DNA of 38,084 nucleotides, from assembly GCA_050942995.1 (NCBI GenBank), contig JBMNOI010000020.1, positions 1 to 38,084 on the forward strand, given 5' to 3'. Shown in pieces: positions 7,744 to 15,399 of the stretch. This DNA is from JBMNOI01 sp050942995. Lineage in GTDB: Bacteria; Chloroflexota; Anaerolineae; UBA1429. How positions within the stretch are numbered: the first letter of the stretch is position 1; each line of letters starts with the position of its first letter. The notes beneath the pieces were generated by a model. The model made no database searches, was not told where the DNA came from, and was given only the letters and a program-made list of their open reading frames with translations. The position numbers and the translations under genes were made by a program.

Positions 7744-9615
7744 ATGGAGAAGGAAAGGCGCTGGAGAGTCATCGAAGCCGGCATCATGGTGTTGTTCACG
7801 CTGCAGGCGATCCGAGCGCTCTTCTCCATGCTATTTGCCTACATCTACGAGGTCGCCATGGGCCCCGGCGCCGCCCCGGTCCTGTGGCTCGCATTCGCTC
7901 TGATCGTGGCCTCTGGCCTGTTGCCACTCCTCTCGCCGCGCGCTCCCCGCCGATTGCGAAGCAATATGCGCATCGCCGCCATCATCTGTGCCACCGCGCG
8001 CATCCCTATGACGATCGATCACCCCGCCCTGCGGCTGTTGAGCTCTATTCTGGTGCTGGCCGGCGCCTGGCTCTACCTCACCGGTCTGCTGCGCTCGCGC
8101 CCCTGGATGGTGCCCGCCGCTCTGAGCGCCGGGTTGCTGGCCGATCAGTTGTTGCGCGCTCTGGGTCATACGTTTGACCCCTCTCTGCGGTTGGTCTGGC
8201 TGCCGGCACAGATTCTTCTCTCCGTCGCCGCGGTCTATCTGGCCGGGGCGCCGACTCAAGAGCGCGGCTCCGGCGGGATGGATGAGCGCGCCGGGTTTGC
8301 CGCGGGACTCTCTCTGGGGGCCGCGCTGTTCATGCTGGCCTCTCTGCTGGCATTATCGAACGCCGCCACAGGCTGGACCGGCGGGCATTATGCCGTTACC
8401 GTCGCCTGGATGATGGCGTTGACAGGGTTGCCCCTCTGGCCGGCAGCACTGCGTGTGGCCGCGCCGGGCGGCTCGATGGGACAGCGGCTGATCCTGGCCC
8501 TTCTGGTGCCTATCGGCATCGGCATCGCCTATCAAGGCCGCCCCGTCATCTCGTCCCTCTCTCTGGCCATCGCCCTGGCGGCGTTGTGGGTGCTTTTGCC
8601 CTACAGTCTCACCGCCGGGCGCCGGGGCACACGCCTGGGCGCGGTGGCCGGATTCGGGGCCCTGTTCCTGCTGGCGATCTTGCATGCGCTTTCGTTCACC
8701 TACGCCTATACCCTGGCTGCGTTCGAGGGGCTGGGGCTGCCGACGTTTCTCGCCGCGTCGATTCTGGCGGTCGCGCCGGCGTTGCTGCCCGATGCCGGCC
8801 AGGAGCTGCCCCGAGCGCTCTTTCCCACCGGAGGTTCGCCGCGCTGGCCTCTTCTGGGCCTGACGATGTGGGTGCTCGCCGTCATCTGGGCCCTGCCCCG
8901 CCCGCTGCAGCTCGAACCGGCGGGAGAGAGCATCCGGCTGGGCACCTACAATATCCACTATGGATTCGATACCCACCGGCACCTGTCGCTGGAGGCCCAG
9001 GCACGCACCATCCGGGAAAGCGGCGCCCATGTGGTGGCCCTTCAGGAGGTGGATACCGGCCGCCTGACCAGCTATGGCATCGATAACGCGCGCTGGTTGG
9101 CCCGGCGGCTGGGCATGGAGGTGGTCTATCTGCCCACGGTAGAGCACAGCACCGGCATCGCTCTGCTCTCGCGCGTACCTATCCGGAATACGCAGGGCAC
9201 CCTGTTGCCCAGCCACGAAGAGCCCACGGGCATTGTAGGCGTCACCGTCGATGTGGGTGGCGCGCCGCTACGCGCCTACGGCATCTGGCTCGGCCTCACC
9301 CCCGAGGAGCGCGCCCGGCAGCTATCCACCGCCCTGCGATTCATGAACGGGGGACATGCTCCGGAGAACGGACGGGCGACGCTTGCCGGTGACCTCAACG
9401 CCACGCCCGGCTCGAATGTCTACGAGACGCTGGAGCACGCCGGCTTTATCGATCCGTTCATCGCCGGAGGATTCGACCCGGCGCCCACTCATCCCGCTAT
9501 ATCGCCCGAGGTGCGGATCGATTATGTCTGGTTGCGCGGTATGGAGCCGCTCGGCGCCCGCGTGCTCGACTCTATCGCGTCGGATCATCGCATGGTCGTG
9601 GTCGAGGCGCGCTGA
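7744..9615 (+). CDS. Polytopic membrane protein with C-terminal endonuclease/exonuclease/phosphatase domain
   Basis: A 623-aa two-part protein. Residues 1 to about 385 form roughly ten or more hydrophobic helices rich in Leu, Ala and Gly. Residues about 393-623 form an EEP (exonuclease III/DNase I/inositol phosphatase-like) domain with its metal and catalytic motifs: GTYNIHYG, ALQEVD, LAGDLNATP, RIDYVW and SDHRMV. The EEP fold cleaves phosphodiesters or phosphate esters; with a membrane anchor it may act on phospholipid or cell-envelope phosphate esters, which is inference. GGAGG sits 4 nt before the ATG. Its stop overlaps the next start (TGATG), so it is translationally coupled to a glycosyltransferase, which supports an envelope role. 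Confidence 0.9.
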   Translation: MEKERRWRVIEAGIMVLFTLQAIRALFSMLFAYIYEVAMGPGAAPVLWLAFALIVASGLLPLLSPRAPRRLRSNMRIAAIICATARIPMTIDHPALRLLSSILVLAGAWLYLTGLLRSRPWMVPAALSAGLLADQLLRALGHTFDPSLRLVWLPAQILLSVAAVYLAGAPTQERGSGGMDERAGFAAGLSLGAALFMLASLLALSNAATGWTGGHYAVTVAWMMALTGLPLWPAALRVAAPGGSMGQRLILALLVPIGIGIAYQGRPVISSLSLAIALAALWVLLPYSLTAGRRGTRLGAVAGFGALFLLAILHALSFTYAYTLAAFEGLGLPTFLAASILAVAPALLPDAGQELPRALFPTGGSPRWPLLGLTMWVLAVIWALPRPLQLEPAGESIRLGTYNIHYGFDTHRHLSLEAQARTIRESGAHVVALQEVDTGRLTSYGIDNARWLARRLGMEVVYLPTVEHSTGIALLSRVPIRNTQGTLLPSHEEPTGIVGVTVDVGGAPLRAYGIWLGLTPEERARQLSTALRFMNGGHAPENGRATLAGDLNATPGSNVYETLEHAGFIDPFIAGGFDPAPTHPAISPEVRIDYVWLRGMEPLGARVLDSIASDHRMVVVEAR

Positions 9616-10835
9616 TGGACGAGCGGCGACTGCGCATCGTCATGATCGGACCGTTCGGCCTGAGTCCCAAAGGGACCATGCGTTCTCGTGCCCTGCCCCT
9701 GGCCCGCGAGATGTCCGCCCGCGGGCACGAGGTGACCCTCCTCATGCCCCCCTGGCACACTCCCGAGGCCGCGCCACGCGTCTGGCAGGAGGATGGCGTG
9801 CGGCTGGAATATCTGTCCCTCGGCCCTCGCCTGCCCCTGCTGGGACATCTGGCCACCACTCTACGATTGATACGTCGGGCGCTGGCGAGCCGCCCCGACA
9901 TCGTCCACTGCTTCAAACCCAAGGCCTATTCCGGATTATCCGGCTGGGCGCTATGGCATCTATCCCGATGGAAGCTCACCCGAACGCGGCTGGTGATCGA
10001 TGAGGATGATTGGGAAGGCACCGGCGGATGGAATGAGATCGAACCCTATCCTCGGGCGTTGCGCGCTCTGTTCGCCCGGCAGGAACGCTGGGGATTGCGC
10101 CATGCCCACGCCGTCACCGTGGCCAGCCAGACGTTGCAGAGCATCGTCTGGAGCCTGGGCGTGCCGCCTGACAAGGTGCACTATCTACCCAACGGGGGCA
10201 TCCCGCCGGCCGGGGAAGAGGCCGGCGAGACGGGCGATGCCGTGCGGCGTATGTACAACCTGGGCGACGATCCGGTGATCCTACTCTATACCCGGTTCTT
10301 CGAGTTCGATGTCGAGCGCGTCATGGCCGTCTACCGCCTCGTGCTTCAGGCGCTGCTCTCGGCCAGGTTGCTGGTGGTCGGGCGCGCCCTGTTTCCACAA
10401 GATGAAGTGCGGCTGGAGCGCCTCATCGCCGAGGAAAATCTGGAGGGGCGAGTCGTGCGCGCGGGATGGGTGTATGAAGAGGACCTGCCCGCGCACCTGG
10501 CCGCCGCCGATATCGCCCTCTATCCCATGGACGATACGCTGATAAACCGCACCAAATGCCCCGTCAAGCTGGTGGATTTACTGGGAAACGGCGTGCCGGT
10601 AGTCGCCGACGCGGTGGGCCAGGCAGTCGAATATGTGATCCACGGCGAGACGGGCCTGCTGACAGCCCCCGGCGACGTCGAAGCCATGGCGAACGCCGCC
10701 ATACAACTGCTCCGCGATGCCGCCCTGCGCGACCGGTTGGGCCGGGCCGCCCGCCGACAGATCCGTGAGCGCTATGCCTGGCCGATACTGGCCGAAAGGC
10801 TGCTCCACCTCTACCGCGCCTTGTCGCCGAAATAG
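9615..10835 (+). CDS. Family 4-type (GT-B) glycosyltransferase
   Basis: A 406-aa GT-B enzyme. The N-terminal Rossmann half begins IVMIGPFGLSPKGTMRSRA with a typical Gly-rich acceptor-side loop, then MSARGHEVTLLMPPW. The C-terminal nucleotide-sugar half has LLYTRFFEFD, LLVVGRAL and the donor-binding stretch CPVKLVDLLGNGVPVVAD, in which the usual first Glu of the E-x7-E motif is Asp. It ends with GDVEAMANAAIQLL. Coupled by a 1-nt overlap to the membrane EEP protein. It likely adds a sugar to a lipid or surface polysaccharide; donor and acceptor cannot be read from the sequence. Confidence 0.9.
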   Translation: MDERRLRIVMIGPFGLSPKGTMRSRALPLAREMSARGHEVTLLMPPWHTPEAAPRVWQEDGVRLEYLSLGPRLPLLGHLATTLRLIRRALASRPDIVHCFKPKAYSGLSGWALWHLSRWKLTRTRLVIDEDDWEGTGGWNEIEPYPRALRALFARQERWGLRHAHAVTVASQTLQSIVWSLGVPPDKVHYLPNGGIPPAGEEAGETGDAVRRMYNLGDDPVILLYTRFFEFDVERVMAVYRLVLQALLSARLLVVGRALFPQDEVRLERLIAEENLEGRVVRAGWVYEEDLPAHLAAADIALYPMDDTLINRTKCPVKLVDLLGNGVPVVADAVGQAVEYVIHGETGLLTAPGDVEAMANAAIQLLRDAALRDRLGRAARRQIRERYAWPILAERLLHLYRALSPK

Positions 10836-10858
10836 ATTGCGCCACGTGACGCAGGAAT

Positions 10859-10914
10859 AAAAAAAGGGCCGCCTTTTTCGGAGACGACGTGCTGTCACTC
10901 CCGGAAGGCGGTCC
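10859..10914 (-). terminator. Terminator of the HD-domain gene
   Basis: On the minus strand GGaCCGCCTT pairs with AAGGCGGcCC, an inner CGGGAG/CTCCG helix extends it, and seven T follow. A short AAAAAGG/CCTTTTT stem at 10861-10878 could also serve the convergent glycosyltransferase operon on the plus strand. Confidence 0.75.
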
Positions 10915-10925
10915 GGTGGTTCGGT

Positions 10926-11906
10926 CTATTCGTTGCCGGCCATCTCCTGTTCCAGATGATGGACGAATTCGCGCACCTGAGGGGCATCATCCGGCCTCAG
11001 CCAGTGCCTGGCCAGGTAAGCCGTCTCTGCCGAGATGACGGGGTCGTCGGTGTGCATCATATAGTGCAATACGGCGTTCAGGCAGGCATGGTGGCCGTTG
11101 AGCGAAAAGCCATCCAGTTCCCCGGCCATACAGGCGAAAAGGGCATCCAGCCGGTCCAGCCGCTCCTCAGAGAGGCGCACGCCGGCCTCGGTCAGTAACC
11201 TGGGCACGAAATCGCGTCGCTTGCCCGCCGACCAGTTGGGCAGATTCTCTGTCACATAAGGGCGCAAAAACTCGACGGGGTTCTCGCGCAGCACCTTTGC
11301 AATAGGAGGGCCATCTTTGGCGTGGCGGGCATCGTAAAAGTGCAGATTGATATAGATATTGCGCACAAAGGCCGGCAGGCCGATATTGGCGTCGATGGTG
11401 TCGGCATCATACAGGCAACGGCTCTCGATGGGCACCCCCTCCGCCGGGATCAGATGGTCGCGAATGGTCTGCGCCACGCGCTCGGTCACGGACTCGCTCA
11501 CGCCCCGCTCCAGCAGCAGATGCCGCGCCAGCACTGCCCCCGATTCGTTATGTAGCGTACCCGGCAACCCGAGCGCCTCGTACAGTTCGGTGACGGCGTT
11601 CTGTCGGGAGGGACAGCGCACCTCGTTCTGCCAGTAGCCGTTCTCATCCACCACGCGTTTGCCGTTCTCGTCAACCTTGTACTCGCCGTCGTACGGCTTG
11701 GTAATGTCGTGCAATAGGGCGGCGAGCTCGGTCACCATCACATCGCCACCCTCCCGGCGGCACAGATTCACCGCCAGCCCCCGCACCCGCTGGGCATGGT
11801 CGTAGGTATAGTTCCGCCAGTTAAAGGTAACCCAGCCTTCGTCCCACAGCGCATAGGTCTCTTGCAGCAGCTGTTCCAGATCGCACAGTAGCTCGGTATA
11901 ATCCAT
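10926..11906 (-). CDS. HD-domain metal-dependent phosphohydrolase
   Basis: A 326-aa protein with the HD-superfamily metal ligands in order: His37 in YDHAQRV, His66-Asp67 in LLHDITK, a later His in TIRDHLIP and Asp in YDADTIDAN. HD proteins hydrolyse nucleotides or phosphate esters, but the substrate here is unknown. It is longer than small HD proteins, and its C-terminal 120 residues hold further His-containing helices. GGGGAG precedes the ATG. It has its own promoter inside the end of scpA and a strong terminator, so it is probably a single-gene unit. Confidence 0.85.
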   Translation of the reverse strand: MDYTELLCDLEQLLQETYALWDEGWVTFNWRNYTYDHAQRVRGLAVNLCRREGGDVMVTELAALLHDITKPYDGEYKVDENGKRVVDENGYWQNEVRCPSRQNAVTELYEALGLPGTLHNESGAVLARHLLLERGVSESVTERVAQTIRDHLIPAEGVPIESRCLYDADTIDANIGLPAFVRNIYINLHFYDARHAKDGPPIAKVLRENPVEFLRPYVTENLPNWSAGKRRDFVPRLLTEAGVRLSEERLDRLDALFACMAGELDGFSLNGHHACLNAVLHYMMHTDDPVISAETAYLARHWLRPDDAPQVREFVHHLEQEMAGNE

Positions 11907-11953
11907 GACTCCCCTCGCGCCCAGATGTGTCGCAACATGTTCTACAACGGCCG

Positions 11954-11982
11954 ATTGTAGCGCCGCCAGAGCAGTGCGTCAA
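11954..11982 (-). promoter_or_regulatory. Promoter of the HD-domain gene
   Basis: On the minus strand TTGACG (11977-11982), a 17-bp spacer and TACAAT (11954-11959). The -35 overlaps the scpA stop codon. Confidence 0.65.
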
Positions 11983-12806
11983 AGCGCTTGATCCTCGACC
12001 TCTCCGTTACGATCGGCGGCCACATCATCAACGGCGTCGTCCGTCTCTCCATACTCCCGCGGATCGATGGGCCCCACCTCGGCACCGGGATCCGGCTCGC
12101 GCTCCTCCAGATAGATATCGGAAAAAGAGCGCTCCTGCACGGCCCGCAAGCGTTGCTGTTTGATCATCTCCAGCATGGCCAGGAAAGTGACGATCACCTC
12201 CAGGCGCGAACGGGCCCGCCGCATGACGGTACTGAACCGAACGCGTCCGTACCGCCTGACCATGCGCTCGATATTGCGCACACAATCGCCGATACGCACC
12301 ACGATCGGCGCCACCACATCATCCACCGGCGGAGCCGCCGGCCGCGCGGCCAGCACCCGCCGAAGCGCGTCGATCAGTTCATCCACCGTGACCTCGCCCG
12401 GCTTGAGCGGGCGCTCGATCTGCGGCGGCGGAGCCACCCGAGGGTAGGCATGTCGCCCCAATTCCTCGATGTTACGCAGACGAAGGGCGGCATCTTTGAA
12501 GCGTTTGTACTCGCGCAAACGCTCGACCAGATCCTCGCCCCACTCCTCATCCTGGTCGTCCTCTTCATCCTCGGGGCGCGGCAGCAGAACCCGCGACTTG
12601 ATCACCACCAGACGAGCGGCGATCACGACAAACTCGGCCAGATTGGCCGCCGATAGCTCGCGCATCTCGGCGATGTGGGCCAGATATTGATCGGCCACCA
12701 CCGCCAGCGAAACCAGAGTGATATCCAGTTCTTCCCGCTCGATCAGACGAAGCAGCAGATCCAGGGGCCCCTCGAACACGTCAAGGGATACCCGATATTC
12801 ATCCAT
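11979..12806 (-). CDS. scpA: Segregation and condensation protein A
   Basis: A 275-aa kleisin subunit of the SMC-ScpAB condensin. The N terminus carries the diagnostic FEGPLDLLLRLIEREELDI motif that contacts the SMC neck and ScpB, followed by LAEFVVIAARLVVIKSRVLL and an acidic linker (EDEEDDQDEEW). The C-terminal winged-helix region contains VTFLAMLEMIKQQRL. The ATG at 12806 follows GGAGG; a longer start at 12839 would add 11 residues without a better site. No scpB or smc gene is in the window, which is unusual because scpA and scpB are often adjacent. Transcription probably starts in the repeat element just upstream. Confidence 0.95.
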   Translation of the reverse strand: MDEYRVSLDVFEGPLDLLLRLIEREELDITLVSLAVVADQYLAHIAEMRELSAANLAEFVVIAARLVVIKSRVLLPRPEDEEDDQDEEWGEDLVERLREYKRFKDAALRLRNIEELGRHAYPRVAPPPQIERPLKPGEVTVDELIDALRRVLAARPAAPPVDDVVAPIVVRIGDCVRNIERMVRRYGRVRFSTVMRRARSRLEVIVTFLAMLEMIKQQRLRAVQERSFSDIYLEEREPDPGAEVGPIDPREYGETDDAVDDVAADRNGEVEDQAL

Positions 12807-12842
12807 AATGGCCTCCGGGGGAGATTGCCGTCGCGGCAAGAG

Positions 12843-12872
12843 ATTCTAGCGCAGGTAGGGGCTACCCTGCAA
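12843..12872 (-). promoter_or_regulatory. Probable scpA promoter overlapping a repeat element
   Basis: On the minus strand TTGCAG (12867-12872), an 18-bp spacer and TAGAAT (12843-12848). The -35 and spacer lie inside the left end of the inverted-repeat element at 12850-12972. Confidence 0.5.
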
Positions 12873-12972
12873 ACCGGGTGCAGCAGCCGTCGAGGGGCCG
12901 CCCCTTCCGATTCCTGCAGGGCCGCCCGCCCCCATTCCTGTAGGGGCCGCCCGCGAGCGGTCCCTACCTGCG
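12850..12972. repeat. 123-bp TIR-bounded intergenic repeat element
   Basis: The ends are a perfect 11-bp terminal inverted repeat: CGCAGGTAGGG (12850-12860) and CCCTACCTGCG (12962-12972). Inside are two direct copies of an ATTCCTG(C/T)AGGGGCCGCCCGC-like unit at 12910-12929 and 12934-12954. The second copy opens a hairpin GTAGGGGCCGC/GCGGTCCCTAC (12940-12967). No coding capacity is visible. It resembles a MITE or REP-type palindromic repeat; whether copies occur elsewhere cannot be seen here. Confidence 0.6.
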
Positions 12973-13013
12973 GCGTATTCGAACGCCCTCCTCAGAGTCG
13001 ACGGCTCTCTCGT

Positions 13014-13043
13014 TTGACCCCGCTATCCTACTCATGCTATAAG
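13014..13043 (+). promoter_or_regulatory. Promoter of the ThuA-like gene
   Basis: TTGACC (13014-13019), an 18-bp spacer and TATAAG (13038-13043), about 48 bp before the start codon. Confidence 0.55.
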
Positions 13044-13090
13044 ATAGGTACTACTTGCACGCTATGACGCGCAACTCGGAGAGGAGACCC

Positions 13091-13744
13091 ATGAAAAAAG
13101 CACTCATCGTTCGAGGCGGCTGGGAGGGACACGAACCCGGCCCGGTATCCGAGATTCTGGCCAAGGCACTGCGCGAGAACGACTTTGAAGTCGAGATCTC
13201 GGACACGCTGGATTCGTTCAAGGATGCCGAGAAACTCGCCGGGCTCGATCTCATCGTCCCTGTCTGGACCATGGGAAGCATCGAGAGAGACCAGCTTCAA
13301 CCGCTGTTGGAGGCGGTCAGGAGCGGCGTGGGCATCGCCGGTGTTCACGGCGGCATGGGCGACGCCTTCCGTCAAGCGACCGAGTTCCAGTATATGGTCG
13401 GCGGCCAGTGGGTGGCTCACCCCGGCAACGACGGCGTAACCTACGAGGTCAACATCGCCGACGTGGACGACCCCATCATCGAGGGGCTGCACGACTTTAC
13501 CGTCTGCACCGAGCACTATTTCATGCACGTCGATCCGGGCAACAAGGTGCTGGCCACCACCAATTTTGGTGACACCATCATGCCCGTCGCCTGGACCAAG
13601 ATGTACGGCAAGGGTCGCGTATTCTACTGCTCGCTGGGACATGTGGCCCAGGTGTTCGAGCAGGATCCCCAGATCCTGGTGATGGTCACCCGCGGCATGA
13701 TATGGGCCGCCGAAGGCAAAGCCGTCGCCCAGGCAGAGGGCTAG
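13091..13744 (+). CDS. ThuA-like domain protein
   Basis: A 217-aa protein of the ThuA (trehalose utilisation) family, which has a class I glutamine-amidotransferase-like fold. The start is KKALIVRGGWEGHEPG, then LDLIVPVWTMGSI, the conserved GVGIAGVHGGMGDAFR turn, and near the end MPVAWTKMYGKGRVFYCSLG followed by HVAQVF, which matches the family's Trp/Gly/Arg-Val-Phe C-terminal stretch. Enzymatic activity is not established for most members; roles in sugar breakdown are proposed. The ATG at 13091 follows GAGGAG; the in-frame ATG at 13055 lacks a site. It is a single-gene unit between its own promoter and a large palindrome. Confidence 0.88.
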   Translation: MKKALIVRGGWEGHEPGPVSEILAKALRENDFEVEISDTLDSFKDAEKLAGLDLIVPVWTMGSIERDQLQPLLEAVRSGVGIAGVHGGMGDAFRQATEFQYMVGGQWVAHPGNDGVTYEVNIADVDDPIIEGLHDFTVCTEHYFMHVDPGNKVLATTNFGDTIMPVAWTKMYGKGRVFYCSLGHVAQVFEQDPQILVMVTRGMIWAAEGKAVAQAEG

Positions 13745-13795
13745 AGACGCCGTTTCGCAAGAGGCCTTCAGGTCGATCCTTGCGAAGAAGAACAA

Positions 13796-13827
13796 CAGGC
13801 GCATGCCGTTATAACGGCATGCGCCTG
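13796..13827. terminator. Perfect 32-bp palindrome between convergent genes, probable bidirectional terminator
   Basis: CAGGCGCATGCCGTTA is followed directly by its exact reverse complement, giving a 16+16 palindrome. It lies 51 nt after the ThuA-like stop and 13 nt after the opposing ADP-ribosylglycohydrolase stop. The minus-strand flank is T-rich (TTGTTCTTCTT) and the plus-strand flank has only CCTTT. A smaller inverted repeat TTCGCAAG/CTTGCGAA lies next to it at 13754-13786. Confidence 0.65.
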
Positions 13828-13840
13828 CCTTTGACCCCGT

Positions 13841-14869
13841 TCAGGCAATGGCATCCAGCAGCGCCGCCGCCGCGCGGGCATCGTCCCGTTTGCGCAAAGC
13901 CACCCGCGCCAGATCCTCGGCCAGCGCTTCCTGATCCACCGCCGCGACGCGACGAACCTTCGCCACCCAATCCAGATGAATGCGCCCGGCGCCCTGTAGC
14001 GCCCCGGCCATGGCTCCCACCATCGAGGCGATGGTATCGGCGTCACGCCCCAGGTTGGCGGCATAGATGATACAATCGGCCACGCTCCCCTTGCCCAGCC
14101 ACCAGAGCGCCAGCGTGAGGGGCACCGTCTCGCGCGAATCGCAGGTGATGCGGCAGAAGTAGCGCTCGCCATGGGCGTACAGCGCCTCGCGAAAGGCGTG
14201 GTATTCGCCCGCCTCCCTCGCCAGCGCCAGCGCCGCGTCGATGCGCCGCCGCATCTCGTCTCCGCTCAGCGGCAGGATCGCCTCCACCGCCGCATTCAGC
14301 ACCGAATCGACCGTCGCGTCCGACGCAAAGGCGGCCGCCACCGCGGCGGCCATGGCCGCCGCTCCATCCTGGCAGAACCCCACATCGTAGGTGTGGATGA
14401 GCCCGGCCAGACCATAGGCCTGCGTCGCCGCCGCGCGAGGATTGCAGGCGTTGACAATGCCCACCGGCGAGATACACATGGCCGAGCTCGAACTGGGCAT
14501 GTTACCCAGCGCCGCCATGCGCGGCGTGGTATGCGAGCGCAGCTTGCGCGCCGTGTGCAGCACCGAGATAAAGAATCGCCCCACCTTGGAGCCAAAGATC
14601 GCGTCCCAATCCGCCATCCAGAGGCGGGCCCAGTCGTCCAGCGTGGCATGGCCGTCGCTTTCCAGCAGCGCCCGGGCCAGCAGATTTTTCATCACCGTAT
14701 CATCGGTGCCGTCGCCCTCGAAATCATCCACCCAGCCATACTCGGCGACGATGCGCCGGTAATCCATGCCCTCGGTGGGCGTGCCCATGGCGTCGCCGAT
14801 GAGGCCCCCCAGCAGGCACCCCAGTGCCCGGTCGTACAAAACGGTATCACGAATCGATGGGGCGTTCAC
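13841..14869 (-). CDS. ADP-ribosylglycohydrolase family protein
   Basis: A 342-aa all-helical ARH/DraG-family hydrolase. It has the expected magnesium-binding acidic motifs: GGLIGDAMGTPTEG near residue 21, DGTDDT near residue 53 and the C-terminal GRDADTIASMVGAMAGALQG, where Asp residues hold the binuclear metal site. The family removes ADP-ribose from proteins such as nitrogenase reductase, or acts on related substrates such as O-acetyl-ADP-ribose or nucleosides. The start is a GTG at 14869 behind AGGAGG. No ADP-ribosyltransferase gene is nearby, so the target is unknown. Confidence 0.9.
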   Translation of the reverse strand: MNAPSIRDTVLYDRALGCLLGGLIGDAMGTPTEGMDYRRIVAEYGWVDDFEGDGTDDTVMKNLLARALLESDGHATLDDWARLWMADWDAIFGSKVGRFFISVLHTARKLRSHTTPRMAALGNMPSSSSAMCISPVGIVNACNPRAAATQAYGLAGLIHTYDVGFCQDGAAAMAAAVAAAFASDATVDSVLNAAVEAILPLSGDEMRRRIDAALALAREAGEYHAFREALYAHGERYFCRITCDSRETVPLTLALWWLGKGSVADCIIYAANLGRDADTIASMVGAMAGALQGAGRIHLDWVAKVRRVAAVDQEALAEDLARVALRKRDDARAAAALLDAIA

Positions 14870-14909
14870 AGGCTCCTCCTTCGTCGGTGTGTAGAGATCG
14901 GCTCTTCCT

Positions 14910-14922
14910 TTCTATTATAGAA
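14910..14922 (-). promoter_or_regulatory. Palindromic -10 region of the ADP-ribosylglycohydrolase gene
   Basis: TTCTATTATAGAA is a perfect 13-bp palindrome. On the minus strand it contains TATAAT (14914-14919), about 45 nt before the GTG start, with no good -35 at the usual distance. It may be a -10 with an overlapping repressor site or an activator-dependent promoter. Confidence 0.4.
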
Positions 14923-14959
14923 CGCCGGACGCCGCAACCGCGCCCCCTCCGGGCGATGG

Positions 14960-14988
14960 TTGCTTATCCTCCCTTTTTCATCTATCCT
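14960..14988 (+). promoter_or_regulatory. Possible promoter of the zinc-ribbon membrane protein gene
   Basis: TTGCTT (14960-14965), a 17-bp spacer and TATCCT (14983-14988). Downstream in the leader, GAGATCATCTC (14995-15005) is an odd palindrome with nearby GCGAGATC repeats. Confidence 0.4.
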
Positions 14989-15086
14989 ATGGGCGAGATC
15001 ATCTCGTGAGCGAGATCGCCGGACGGCGGCATCATTGCATCTCTTGAGATCATCCACATCAACATCGTCCATCGAGGAGGTAAAAG

Positions 15087-15338
15087 ATGGCCCGTTTTGC
15101 CCTCGGCGAGTTGCTCCTGGTTAGCTGCATGTTGCTGTTCCTCGTCCTGCTGGGGATCGTCGCCATCCTGGTGCTGGCGCGATTCGTCTTTGGCTGGGGC
15201 ATGCGAACCTGCCCCCATTGTGCCGAGCATATCCAGAAGGATGCCGTCATATGCCGGTACTGCGGCCGTGACGTCTCCCCCGCCGCATCGAGTGCGGCCG
15301 CCATACCCCAATCCGGCGAGGCCGATTCGGACGACTGA
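15087..15338 (+). CDS. Small membrane protein with a C-terminal zinc ribbon
   Basis: An 83-aa protein with one transmembrane helix at about residues 8-36 (LLLVSCMLLFLVLLGIVAIL) and a zinc ribbon made by Cys42/Cys45 (CPHC) and Cys56/Cys59 (CRYC), then an acidic tail. The AEHIQKDAVICRYCGRDV stretch is typical of the zinc-ribbon that often follows membrane domains in bacteria. Its function is unknown; the ribbon would face the cytoplasm if the N terminus is outside. GGAGG precedes the ATG. It is 61 nt upstream of the patatin gene and may be cotranscribed. Confidence 0.85.
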   Translation: MARFALGELLLVSCMLLFLVLLGIVAILVLARFVFGWGMRTCPHCAEHIQKDAVICRYCGRDVSPAASSAAAIPQSGEADSDD

Positions 15339-15399
15339 TTCGCCCGCATCGTGTCATCATCTTTCGCGCAACGATCCATCGACATGAGAGGGGGCAACC

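Noticed and set aside
11931..11949. GTTGTAGAACATGTTGCG-like near-palindrome as a second LexA box
   Set aside because: The arms do not fit GAAC-N4-GTTC, and the resemblance is limited to AGAACATGTT.
12901..12972. CRISPR-like repeats
   Set aside because: Only two imperfect units without regular unique spacers; better explained as part of a TIR-bounded palindromic element.
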